A stretch of 64,000 nucleotides of DNA from Candidatus Zhuqueibacterota bacterium (GTDB taxonomy: Bacteria; Zhuqueibacterota; Zhuqueibacteria; Residuimicrobiales; Oceaniaggregativiventaceae), in the NCBI GenBank assembly GCA_014728085.1, contig WJMF01000038.1, positions 18,121 through 82,120 on the forward strand, in the 5' to 3' direction. The position numbers were made by a program, and so were the translations under genes. This document shows positions 25,210 to 33,400 of the stretch, piece after piece. The notes under the pieces are model-generated. The model was not told the DNA's origin. It did no database searches and saw only the letters and a program-made list of their open reading frames with translations. Position 1 is the first letter of the stretch. The number at the start of each line of letters is the position of its first letter.

Positions 25210-26303
25210 GGAGACCAGTCATCCCATTTACCTTTTTGGCAACTCTTTTCCTTCATCATTTCAGCCCAACATCCCCCCTTGCAGCTATTCACAAGAGCAC
25301 AGTTTTTACAATCGGATAAAAAGGGTTCGCTGCGGCGAATGGCTTGAAAACCATCTCTCCAGATTTGCGAAAACGGCTTTTGGCGGATATTTCCCTCTGT
25401 ATATCTGCGGTCATAGATTTGCTGACAGGCGAGCACATCTCCGTTGGCCATAATGGCACACCGCGTCAGGCCGGCGCCGCAAAAGGGCGGTTTACCAAAA
25501 GGTTTGTCTGCCAGCAGTTTTAAATAATAGTGTGATTCACCGAGATCGATATCCAGTTCCCGGCGATGCTGTTGAATGAACTCGATCAGGTATGCCTGCT
25601 GTTCGGCATTGAGGTAAAAACGGGAATCATCCTCTGCCCGGCCGACGTTTGTAATGGGACAGAGATGCCAGGCATTGGCCCCGGATTGTTTGACGACAGG
25701 TAATAATTCAGGTAAAGCATTCAGGCTTTTGCCATACACAGCCGTGTTGATCATCCGAACCGGAGCAACAGCGGTGAACAACTCGAGCGCTTTCAGGGCT
25801 TTGGAAAAAGCTCGTTCATTTCCCCGTATTTTATTGTGAAAGGGCTCCGGTCCATCCAGACTGGTAAAATATAAAAAATAGTTAAAAGCTTTTATGTCAC
25901 TCCACAGCTCTTCTACATGATAGCCATTGGTTACCAGTCCAATTTTCAGAGATCTGGAATTTGCATAATCCATCAATTCGACGATATCCGGCCGGGTGAG
26001 TGGTTCGCCACCGGAAAAAAGCAGGCGTTTTACGCCCATTTGTGCCAAATCATCGATGAGAGATTTTGCTTCTGATGTATCCAGTTCATTGGCCTCCGGT
26101 TGTCCGGATGAGGATTCACAAAAAGGACACTTCATATTGCAGCGATTGGTGACCAGCCACTGGACAAACGTATAGGGTACAAGCCATCCCATTCTATTCA
26201 TAAAGAGTGCTGTATTCTTTTTCAGGCGAGCAGCGCGTTTGAAATAATAGGGATAAATGAGTGGTATTTTTTCCAGCCACCGGTCTAAAGCATCGATAAT
26301 CAT
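25206..26303 (-). CDS. Radical SAM/SPASM enzyme (minus arm of glycan cluster)
   Basis: A 365-residue enzyme. The radical SAM cluster is C55-xxx-C59-xx-C62 (TNRCNMKCPFC), followed by 'LLFSGGEPLTRPDI' and 'LVTNGY'. The C-terminal SPASM region has CGAGLTRCAIMANGDVLACQ, 'YTEGNIRQKPFSQIW' and the closing CKNCALVNSCKGGC, which would bind auxiliary clusters. SPASM enzymes modify peptides, proteins or carbohydrates by hydrogen abstraction. ATG 26303 after AGGAAA is preferred; it leaves 13 bp to the Mur-ligase-like stop. No small precursor-peptide gene is evident nearby, so a sugar or cell-wall-type substrate is as likely as a RiPP. Confidence 0.85.
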   Translation of the reverse strand: MIIDALDRWLEKIPLIYPYYFKRAARLKKNTALFMNRMGWLVPYTFVQWLVTNRCNMKCPFCESSSGQPEANELDTSEAKSLIDDLAQMGVKRLLFSGGEPLTRPDIVELMDYANSRSLKIGLVTNGYHVEELWSDIKAFNYFLYFTSLDGPEPFHNKIRGNERAFSKALKALELFTAVAPVRMINTAVYGKSLNALPELLPVVKQSGANAWHLCPITNVGRAEDDSRFYLNAEQQAYLIEFIQQHRRELDIDLGESHYYLKLLADKPFGKPPFCGAGLTRCAIMANGDVLACQQIYDRRYTEGNIRQKPFSQIWRDGFQAIRRSEPFLSDCKNCALVNSCKGGCWAEMMKEKSCQKGKWDDWSP

Positions 26304-26316
26304 AACGATTTCCTGT

Positions 26317-27612
26317 TTAGATAACGACTTTACTTTTCCATCCTGTTTCCAGCATGGGGCAGGTATCACAGCGATGCGGCCGGGCATCACAGGATTTTAT
26401 ATCGCATTTGACGTCTCGCCCCATCAAAGAGAGGGAGATACGTTCGAGCCTCTGGGTATTACGCCCTTTCATAAAAACAACATCACCATTTTGAAGGTGG
26501 TTTTTGAGAAAAAGGATCGCCCCCATGATGGAAGTACCGGCATCAAAAATCTGTTCTCTGGCCAATCCGGCTGCTGTGGCTCCGGCAGCATAACGTTGAT
26601 AATTCACGCCAACGATGACAATTTGATGGAAAATAGCTGCCATTTTGCTGCCGATATCACGATAGATTGGTCCCTGACTTCCCGGCGGTTCCGACACCTC
26701 GCCCATGACAACGATCTTTCGTTCTCCCCCCATCTTTTTAAGAACTTTAAACGCTCTCAGAATAGTTTCCAGAGAGGATTTAAACTCATCCCTGATCAAT
26801 ACAATATTATTTTTTAATTCAACCATTTCCATCCTGCCCGGTGTCGGATCCAGAGTGCCCAGTCTTTTGATCGCACTCTGATGAGGGATGCCCAGTACAT
26901 GAGCAACAGCAAGGGCCGAAAGGTTGGGATAAACCATATGTCTGCCTAAAAGCCGGGATTTTACCGGAACGTCCAATTCGTCCAGTAAACAGCGGAATTG
27001 CATTCCTTTCACAGAGGCCGCATAAACCGCAACAGCGCGAACATCATTATGCGGATGAAAGCCAAAAGTCACCACCTGTGCACGAGTATGTTGACGCATC
27101 CAGCGAACATTGGAATCATCGCCGTTTAAAAAGACGGTTGCCCGGGAAGAGAGCTGACGGATCATCTGACTTTTTTCAGCACGAGTCTGTTCTAAATTAC
27201 CCAGCGAACGATGGTGCTCACTACCTATCGACGTCACCACAACCAATTGCGGTTTCACCAATCCGGCATATTTTGACATCTGTCCTTTGCCGTCAATGCC
27301 GATCTCGATTGCTTCATACTTTTCTCCCGGACGTATGCGCAAAACAGCCGCAGCGACATAACTCCAGCAGTTCCCCTGATAAAATCTTGACAGCGGTCTC
27401 CGGAGCACCGTCTTTATAGCGCGAAGAGTGGTGGTCTTGCCGTAAGAACCGATTACGACGATGATCTTGACTTTTCTCAAGAAGAGACGACGATAGAGAA
27501 AAGCAATCATCCACAGAACCGGCCAGGAGCGCTGGAATATCCCATGAAAAAATTGTATTCTTCCGACAGGTGTTTTCCACAAATAATATAAATCTGAAAT
27601 CGTATAACGCAT
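26317..27612 (-). CDS. Mur-ligase-like (MurF-related) ATP-dependent amide ligase
   Basis: A 431-residue protein. A short hydrophobic N-terminus (res 5-45) replaces the MurF substrate domain, then comes the ATP site GSYGKTTT (55-62), 'AIEIGIDGKGQMSKYAGLVK', 'VVTSIGSEHHRSLGNLEQTR', 'EKSQM' (carbamylated-Lys region) and a C-terminal domain with 'RKIVVMGEVSEPPG' and 'VFMKGRNTQRLERI'. The MurF DxYNAxP motif is changed to DEFKSSLET, so the amino-acid substrate probably differs. The last 25 residues have four Cys and may bind metal. Such enzymes join an amino acid or peptide to a carboxylate. The position in the glycan operon suggests aminoacyl decoration. Confidence 0.75.
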   Translation of the reverse strand: MRYTISDLYYLWKTPVGRIQFFHGIFQRSWPVLWMIAFLYRRLFLRKVKIIVVIGSYGKTTTLRAIKTVLRRPLSRFYQGNCWSYVAAAVLRIRPGEKYEAIEIGIDGKGQMSKYAGLVKPQLVVVTSIGSEHHRSLGNLEQTRAEKSQMIRQLSSRATVFLNGDDSNVRWMRQHTRAQVVTFGFHPHNDVRAVAVYAASVKGMQFRCLLDELDVPVKSRLLGRHMVYPNLSALAVAHVLGIPHQSAIKRLGTLDPTPGRMEMVELKNNIVLIRDEFKSSLETILRAFKVLKKMGGERKIVVMGEVSEPPGSQGPIYRDIGSKMAAIFHQIVIVGVNYQRYAAGATAAGLAREQIFDAGTSIMGAILFLKNHLQNGDVVFMKGRNTQRLERISLSLMGRDVKCDIKSCDARPHRCDTCPMLETGWKSKVVI

Positions 27613-27629
27613 ATCGGCCTGTATAATTT

Positions 27630-28469
27630 TCAATGTTTTACAGCTTTTACAACCACATAATATCCGGTATAATCGCGGGTTGGCAATTTTTCCAGTTTTT
27701 CGAAATGACGCAACAATTTTAAAAACCACGTATGTCCCATATTAAACCGGCATATTAATCTGGCCAGCCAGATAAACAGGATTCTGGGAGCATGCAAAAG
27801 GGTCGTATGGTTGCGAATTTTAAAATCATGGCGTTCGAGTAGACGTACCAGTTGTTTACGGTTCAGCGTCTTACCCATAAAATATGGAATAAAACCCAGT
27901 TTGCGGACAATTTTAAAAGGCAGCAGGTTGCGCAAAAAAATCAGGGGATTCACCGGATTATCGAGAGTGATGATCAACATTCCACCCGATTTTAAACAGA
28001 GTGCCAATTGTTGCAGGGCCTGATGCAACTCCCTCTTGCTGGAAAAATGATCCAGAGTCGAGTTGGAAAAAACCATATCTATGCTTTGCTCTCTGAAACC
28101 CGGGGCAAGGGCATCCGTAACCACAGCCATACTCCAGTCAGGTCGTTGTTTTTGGATATTCTCTATCCCCTCTCTTGCCACGGGCCATGACAGATCCATT
28201 GCTACGGCATACTCGCTGTTTTTGATAAATGCCGGAAGCAATCCTTCTTCACTGATAGCTTCGTCGTAGAGATCAGACTTTAGCAAGATTTGAAACTTTT
28301 TACCTTTGGTATATTCTCGAAAATACGCAAGATAGAGCCACTGCATGTGTTTTCGCCATAATGATTCGTATTCGCTCTGATGCTTAACCAGACTTTGTTG
28401 CCAGTGTTCTTCTTTCATTATTGCAACCGGACGGGATTTGGAACGCAGTTCATTCGATTCACCCCTCAC
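27630..28469 (-). CDS. SAM-dependent methyltransferase, first gene of minus arm
   Basis: A class I methyltransferase of 279 residues from GTG 28469, or 262 from ATG 28418; neither start has a good ribosome site. The core is 'AVAMDLSWPVAREGIENIQK' (motif I with the GxG replaced), 'SIDMVFSNSTLDHFSSKREL' (motif IV, NSTLDH) and 'LCLKSGGMLIITLDNPVNP'. The pattern resembles methyltransferases of glycan clusters and the ubiE/COQ5-type fold. The degenerate motif I raises the possibility of altered cofactor use. It heads a run of seven closely spaced minus-strand genes ending at 21076. Confidence 0.75.
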   Translation of the reverse strand: MRGESNELRSKSRPVAIMKEEHWQQSLVKHQSEYESLWRKHMQWLYLAYFREYTKGKKFQILLKSDLYDEAISEEGLLPAFIKNSEYAVAMDLSWPVAREGIENIQKQRPDWSMAVVTDALAPGFREQSIDMVFSNSTLDHFSSKRELHQALQQLALCLKSGGMLIITLDNPVNPLIFLRNLLPFKIVRKLGFIPYFMGKTLNRKQLVRLLERHDFKIRNHTTLLHAPRILFIWLARLICRFNMGHTWFLKLLRHFEKLEKLPTRDYTGYYVVVKAVKH

Positions 28470-28575
28470 AACTTGAGAAAAACAAACCGAAACAGAATTA
28501 AATCAGCCTAAGATACAAATTATTGTTTATAAATAGTAAAAAAATATTTAGATTTAGCGGTAAAACCATAATATT

Positions 28576-28606
28576 GGCGATTGTGGTGCATGCACAATAA
28601 ATCGCC
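28576..28606. promoter_or_regulatory. Hairpin in the divergent region before the flippase gene
   Basis: GGCGAT (28576-28581) pairs with ATCGCC (28601-28606), extended inward by TTGTG/CACAA around the palindrome GTGCATGCAC, with four unpaired bases. It lies a few bases before ATG 28611 in the AT-rich 140-bp divergent region that must carry promoters for both arms. It could be an operator or an RNA fold controlling translation. Confidence 0.35.
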
Positions 28607-28610
28607 GTGC

Positions 28611-30107
28611 ATGAAGAATACGGAATTATCAGTGGTTGAACAGAGAAAATACGCTTTTTGGGGTGCCCTGGCTTCACTTGCAGTGAACACAATCGTACCG
28701 TTTGCAGGTTTTATCACCTCGGTCTACCTTATCCGCGTGCTCGGAGCTGATCAGTATGGTCTTTATGCACTGGTCACCATCGTAATCATATGGACGGAAA
28801 CAGCTATTGCTGCCATGACCACTCCGGCAACGATAAAACTCATATCCGAACACGATTCCTTTGAACGCACCGGTTCACTGGCTTTTCAAATTCATCTGGG
28901 CCTGGCACTTGTTTCAACCCTGGTCATAAATCTTATCGCTCCCCGGCTTGCCGACTTTTTGCAGGAAGCAATGGTTACACTGTTGCTGCGGCTCTTTTCA
29001 ATTGAAGTTTTCCTTTTTTGCCTTTCCCATGTGTATTATACCGCCCTGACGGGGCTGGAAAAATATCATCGCCGCGCCGCCGTGCGAGCAGTACGCTGGA
29101 TTTCCCGGGTCATTCTCATCGTCATTTTCGTAGAAGCGGGGTGGGCAATATGGGGCGCTATTCTCGGAAATATTACCTCGGTGCTGCTGGAACTGATCAG
29201 CGGACGCATCAATATTAAAATTCCTCTAAAATTGAAAGCAACCCATTTACCGATAAAACCCTATTTTATCTGGAGCATGCCGGCTTTTCTCTTTGATATT
29301 TCTCATGAAATCGGCTATAAACTCGATCTTTTGGTTCTCAAATCCGCAGGTGCTTCTCTACAGCAGGCCAGTTACTACGCCGCGGCTCAAAATCTGGCTT
29401 ATTTTCCAAATTACATCGTCGGTGCCACCTGGCTCTTTTTTTTCTCCACATTGTTGAGATTCATAAAAAAAGGAGAGAAAAAAAAGGCCGACTCGCTTGT
29501 CACCGCCATATACAAAATTTGGCTTGTACTCCTCCCCGTCTGTGCAATCATATCAGCCAACGCAGAAGATATCTGTATGATGGTCTATGGTGCAGCATTT
29601 CGTAGCAGCGGAACGTTTTTATCCATTCTGGTCTTTAATTCGGTATTCATTATACTGTTGAAATTCTCTGCGGCGATCTTTATGGCGCATAACCGCCCTT
29701 GGTGGGCGGGGCTGTCTCTGATGCCGCTATTGCCGCTTTTATTTATCGCGATTTCAATACTCGTTCCCCGTTACGGGCCCCTGGCGGCAGCATGGGCAAC
29801 ATTTGCCGCTTTTGCAATTGCATCCACCGTAAATGCTTGTGGTCTTATAAAACGGCTGCAAATAAAAATTCCGTGCAAACCTTTTGTTTTGAATTTGATG
29901 CTGGCGATTTGTGCTTATTGGCTCATGATCCACATAAAACCGAGAGGATGGTACGTACTGGTAGAAATATCTGTTGTTTTGTTATTAATTATTGGTTTTT
30001 ATGTGAAAAGTGGTATATTGGATAAAAACACTGCCCTCTTTTTGCAAAATCAGTTTAGACAATTACGCAGCTTTCGATCGAAAAGCAAGACAGATCGATT
30101 CGATTGA
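28611..30107 (+). CDS. Oligosaccharide flippase (Wzx/MATE-like polysaccharide transporter)
   Basis: A roughly 498-residue protein with about 14 membrane helices. The first helix pair ('ALASLAVNTIVPFAGFITSV' then 'YLIRVLGADQYGLYALV') is the standard opening of Wzx-type flippases (R-x-LG-x-x-x-YG). 'GLEKYHRRAAVRAVRWISRV' follows the fourth helix, and 'GYKLDLLVLKSAG' sits near helix 7. It would move lipid-linked glycan across the inner membrane. The start is uncertain: GTG 28581, ATG 28590 and ATG 28611 are in frame and none has a clear ribosome site. First gene of the plus arm, divergent from the methyltransferase. Confidence 0.88.
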   Translation: MKNTELSVVEQRKYAFWGALASLAVNTIVPFAGFITSVYLIRVLGADQYGLYALVTIVIIWTETAIAAMTTPATIKLISEHDSFERTGSLAFQIHLGLALVSTLVINLIAPRLADFLQEAMVTLLLRLFSIEVFLFCLSHVYYTALTGLEKYHRRAAVRAVRWISRVILIVIFVEAGWAIWGAILGNITSVLLELISGRINIKIPLKLKATHLPIKPYFIWSMPAFLFDISHEIGYKLDLLVLKSAGASLQQASYYAAAQNLAYFPNYIVGATWLFFFSTLLRFIKKGEKKKADSLVTAIYKIWLVLLPVCAIISANAEDICMMVYGAAFRSSGTFLSILVFNSVFIILLKFSAAIFMAHNRPWWAGLSLMPLLPLLFIAISILVPRYGPLAAAWATFAAFAIASTVNACGLIKRLQIKIPCKPFVLNLMLAICAYWLMIHIKPRGWYVLVEISVVLLLIIGFYVKSGILDKNTALFLQNQFRQLRSFRSKSKTDRFD

Positions 30108-30181
30108 AATCAGAAATGCCATCCAGGACAGGATTCAGCCAGTGCATCCAGTAGGAAAATGTTCAAACATCAAGGATAGAA

Positions 30182-31264
30182 ATGCAAGCGCCTTACAGCA
30201 AAATAAAACTCTTCTCAGGCCTCCTGCACGGAAAAAAAGCCTTTGTGGGGCCCTACTGGCTTACCATTTGCATCTCATCATTTTGCAACCTCTCTTGTAT
30301 CAATTGTTTTTATCATTCTCCCTCCGTCCGATCAAAGGGTAATCGTCCAAAACAGTTTATAGATCCTCAACCCCTGTTCGATTTGTGCCAAAGCGCAGCT
30401 ACTATGGGTACACAGGAAGTCATGATATCCGGTGCCGGAGAACCCCTCATGCACCCCAAACTCGATTCGATTCTATCAGCCACCCATATCGCAGGATTGA
30501 AAACCACCCTCTTTACCAATGGCACGCTCATTAATGATAAATTGATCGATCTGTTGTTTAAATACAATACTAATCGCATTCGTATAAGCTTGTGGGCAAA
30601 ATCCATCCAGGAGTATAAAAAGAACTACCCGGGAACGGATCCGGGTATGTTTACTCAAACGCTAAAAAATATAGAGCTCATACAGGGACGCAAACAAAAG
30701 GAGGATCGGCATCTTCCCATTGTACAGCTGCACCAGCCTCTCAACCGCCATAATATCGAAAACCTGGACCAGGTAGAATCCTTTATTCGATCGACCGGGA
30801 TCGACCGCGTCTCTTTTTCACCGTTAAAAATAATCGATGACGATTTAGAGTCTTATTATCTTTCCGAAACTCAAAAATCGGGATTGATCGCCGAGTTAAA
30901 AAAGCTCGCCGGCAGGCTTGAAAAAACCGGTATCGGTCATAATATTCCGGAGACGCTCACGCGCTACCGGGTCGGAAAAGATGTCTGTAATGCCTTACCC
31001 TGTTACATCGGATTTATTCACGCTTGTATATCGGAAGATCTCTCGGTGATGCCCTGCCAGGGAGCAAAAACGCCGATTGGTCATTTGAGAAAGGAGACAT
31101 TTACAGAAATTTGGAACAGTAAAATCCTTGCCGAGTTCCGGCAACAGACGAAAACCTGTGCAGGCATGAAAAAAATAATCGTCAAAAATCGCTGTAATTA
31201 TTGTTGTCACACATATCATAATTATAAAATCAATCGATTAATGAAATTTTTTCCGGCCAGATGA
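30182..31264 (+). CDS. Radical SAM protein (plus arm, first)
   Basis: A 360-residue enzyme with C35-xxx-C39-xx-C42 (SSFCNLSCINC), 'EVMISGAGEPLMHPKLDSIL' and 'TTLFTNGTLIND'. The C-terminal half has 'ACISEDLSVMPCQGAKTPIG' and 'FTEIWNSKILAEFR', then CAGMKK and CNYCCH, a shortened SPASM-like region. The GAGEP in place of GGEP is seen in a subset of radical SAM enzymes. AAGGAT precedes ATG 30182. It is 74 bp after the flippase and 53 bp before another radical SAM gene of quite different sequence, so the two are not a recent duplication. Confidence 0.85.
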   Translation: MQAPYSKIKLFSGLLHGKKAFVGPYWLTICISSFCNLSCINCFYHSPSVRSKGNRPKQFIDPQPLFDLCQSAATMGTQEVMISGAGEPLMHPKLDSILSATHIAGLKTTLFTNGTLINDKLIDLLFKYNTNRIRISLWAKSIQEYKKNYPGTDPGMFTQTLKNIELIQGRKQKEDRHLPIVQLHQPLNRHNIENLDQVESFIRSTGIDRVSFSPLKIIDDDLESYYLSETQKSGLIAELKKLAGRLEKTGIGHNIPETLTRYRVGKDVCNALPCYIGFIHACISEDLSVMPCQGAKTPIGHLRKETFTEIWNSKILAEFRQQTKTCAGMKKIIVKNRCNYCCHTYHNYKINRLMKFFPAR

Positions 31265-31317
31265 ATTAATAAACAGTAAAAATAGCTCTACCTGTCAATA
31301 AAAACCGGGTTCGTTTT

Positions 31318-32490
31318 TTGTTCACTCTAAAACATATTAAAATCGGTCTGGAAAAATCGTTTCTGGCCATAAAATCGCTCCTGCATCGCAAGGTGACAAT
31401 ATACTCCGATGGTATTCCTTTTACCTTTAAAAACGTACCGTTTCACAAGCTCCTGAATTGGCTGCGCCTGGAAACCGGCATTGCGCTGAAACGAAAAAAG
31501 GTATGGGGATTGCCGACACACAGTCAGATAGAACCCACCAACCTCTGTAACCTGCGCTGCGCCCTCTGCCCGGTTACCGACGGATTTGAGCGGCCCACAG
31601 GAAAGATGTCTTTAAACACCTTTACATCCTTTATTGATCAGGTCGGTGACTATCTCTTTATCATTTTATTATGGGATTGGGGTGAGCCTTTTCTCAATCC
31701 AGACGTCTATAAGATGATCGAGTATGCAGTGAAAAAAGATATTGCCGTGATCTCCAGCACCAACGGCCATCCCTTTGCCAATGAACGGGAAGCTGAAAAA
31801 CTGGTAAAAAGCGGTCTGAGCAGTCTTATTTTTGCCGTAGACGGAACCACCCAGGAGAGCTACGAGCGCTACCGAAAAGGAGGCAATCTTGAAACCGTAA
31901 TGCGAGGCATCGAAAATCTGGTCGCAATAAAGAAAAGGTTATCGTGCGATAAACCCTTTATCAACTTGCGCTTTATCGTCATGCATGATAATGAACATGA
32001 AATACCAGCGGTTATTGAAATGGGACGTAAACTGGGGGTAGATGCCGTTAGTCTGAAAACGCTGAATCCTCACGGTGATATCATTAATGATCACGAATTG
32101 GGTAATGTCTATTTGCCTGAAAATCCTCACTTTCGAAGATTCATTTACGAATCCAACAAAGAGAAAAGAATTAAACTCAAAACCAATCCCTGTAAAGCCA
32201 TGTGGAACTGTCCGATCCTCCATTTTAACGGTACTGTTTCCGTTTGTACCTTCGATCCCAATGACCGTCGGGTAATGGGCAATATTCACGAGACGAAATT
32301 CGAAAAAATCTGGAAAAACAGACAATACAGGCAACAGCGAAATCAGTTTCGCAGCGATTACACACAGCTGAAATCCTGTGACTGTTGTACAAACGCCTTT
32401 AAAGGCGGATTGTTGAGCGAGGAAACCATCTCAGAGGTTTATTTTATAAACGGCAAAACACATCCCGGGTTGATATGCGGGGACGTGTAA
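31318..32490 (+). CDS. Radical SAM/SPASM protein (plus arm, second)
   Basis: A 390-residue enzyme with C77-xxx-C81-xx-C84 (NLCNLRCALC), 'LLWDWGEPFLNPDVYKMIEY', 'ISSTNGHP' and 'FAVDGTTQESYERYRKGGNL'. The C-terminus has a SPASM-type CPILHFNGTVSVCTFDPN, 'VMGNIHETKFEKIWKNRQYR' and a closing CDCC. The GxEPxLxPD arrangement is typical of the SPASM enzymes common in glycan clusters of anaerobes. The N-terminal 65 residues are an extra domain. No ATG is available; TTG 31318 is the likely start, without a clear ribosome site. Its 3' end overlaps the start of the GT2 gene. Confidence 0.83.
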   Translation: MFTLKHIKIGLEKSFLAIKSLLHRKVTIYSDGIPFTFKNVPFHKLLNWLRLETGIALKRKKVWGLPTHSQIEPTNLCNLRCALCPVTDGFERPTGKMSLNTFTSFIDQVGDYLFIILLWDWGEPFLNPDVYKMIEYAVKKDIAVISSTNGHPFANEREAEKLVKSGLSSLIFAVDGTTQESYERYRKGGNLETVMRGIENLVAIKKRLSCDKPFINLRFIVMHDNEHEIPAVIEMGRKLGVDAVSLKTLNPHGDIINDHELGNVYLPENPHFRRFIYESNKEKRIKLKTNPCKAMWNCPILHFNGTVSVCTFDPNDRRVMGNIHETKFEKIWKNRQYRQQRNQFRSDYTQLKSCDCCTNAFKGGLLSEETISEVYFINGKTHPGLICGDV

Positions 32491-33384
32491 AAATTACCGT
32501 CATTATCAGCACCTACAGAGCGGTTGACACTGGGACAATGCCTTGAATCTCTCCAGGCGCAAAAAACCGACTCTTCCTTTGAAATTCTGGTCATCGACAG
32601 CTCCGATGACCTTACCGGTGATCGGATCAAAGAGCGTTTTCCGCATGTGCGACTGTTCCACTTTGACGAGCGAATGTACTGCGGCGAAGCGCGTAATTAT
32701 GGAATAACAAAGGCAAGAGGTGATATTATCGCATTTATAGACGCGGACTGCATTGCCTCTAAAAGCTGGATCGATGCTATTTCCAGGTCGCATCAGGGAA
32801 ACTATGACGCTATCGGCGGCACAATCGCAAACCAGCAACCCAGCACATCGCAAGGATGGGCATCATATTTCTGTGAATTCAGTCAGTGGATGCCGGGGCG
32901 GAGAAAACAAACCATGTCCGATATTGCCGCCGCCAATATCTCCTATAAAAAATCGTGTTTGCAGACAATCGGACCCTATATTACCGATACCTATTGCTCC
33001 GATACCCATTTTCACTGGCGCATGCATGATTACGGCCTTAAACTGCTGTTCGATCCGGCCATACGTATAGAACATCGATCTCTTCAAGACCTGAATACCC
33101 TGTTGCGGCATGAATTTTCTCATGGCCGCAATTTCGGCCGTGTCCGTCTGTCAAAGCAGGATTTTACCGGCTTTCGGCGCCTTTTGCTTATCGTTTTCTG
33201 GTTTCTCATAGCTCTGAAAAAAATCCTTCAAATCCGGCTCGCTATATATCGTTTCCCGCTTTATAAAAAATACTTTTATCGCTCCCTCCCCTTTATTATC
33301 CTGGCCTGTCTCGGTTGGGCTTTTGGAGAATGTGTCGGTTATTGCCATCAAAGGAAAAAGTTGCCAAAACAATGGAAGTGTTGA
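32475..33384 (+). CDS. Glycosyltransferase family 2 with an apparent one-base frameshift near its 5' end
   Basis: From ATG 32475 the frame encodes 'MRGRVKITVIISTYRAV', the normal GT2 beginning, then runs into a TGA at 32544. The next frame, open from 32491 to 33384, continues exactly as a GT2 should: 'TLGQCLESLQAQ', 'EILVIDSSDD', 'YCGEARNYGITKARGDIIAF', IDADC, 'GWASYFCEFSQWMPGRRKQT', and a C-terminal membrane-associated helix. Removing one T at about 32524-32525 joins the two parts without loss. A start at TTG 32524 would delete the nucleotide-binding strand. So the gene is either recently broken or carries a sequence error. The GT family is clear; the acceptor sugar is unknown. Confidence 0.75.
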
Positions 33385-33400
33385 TACAGGAGAAAACAAA

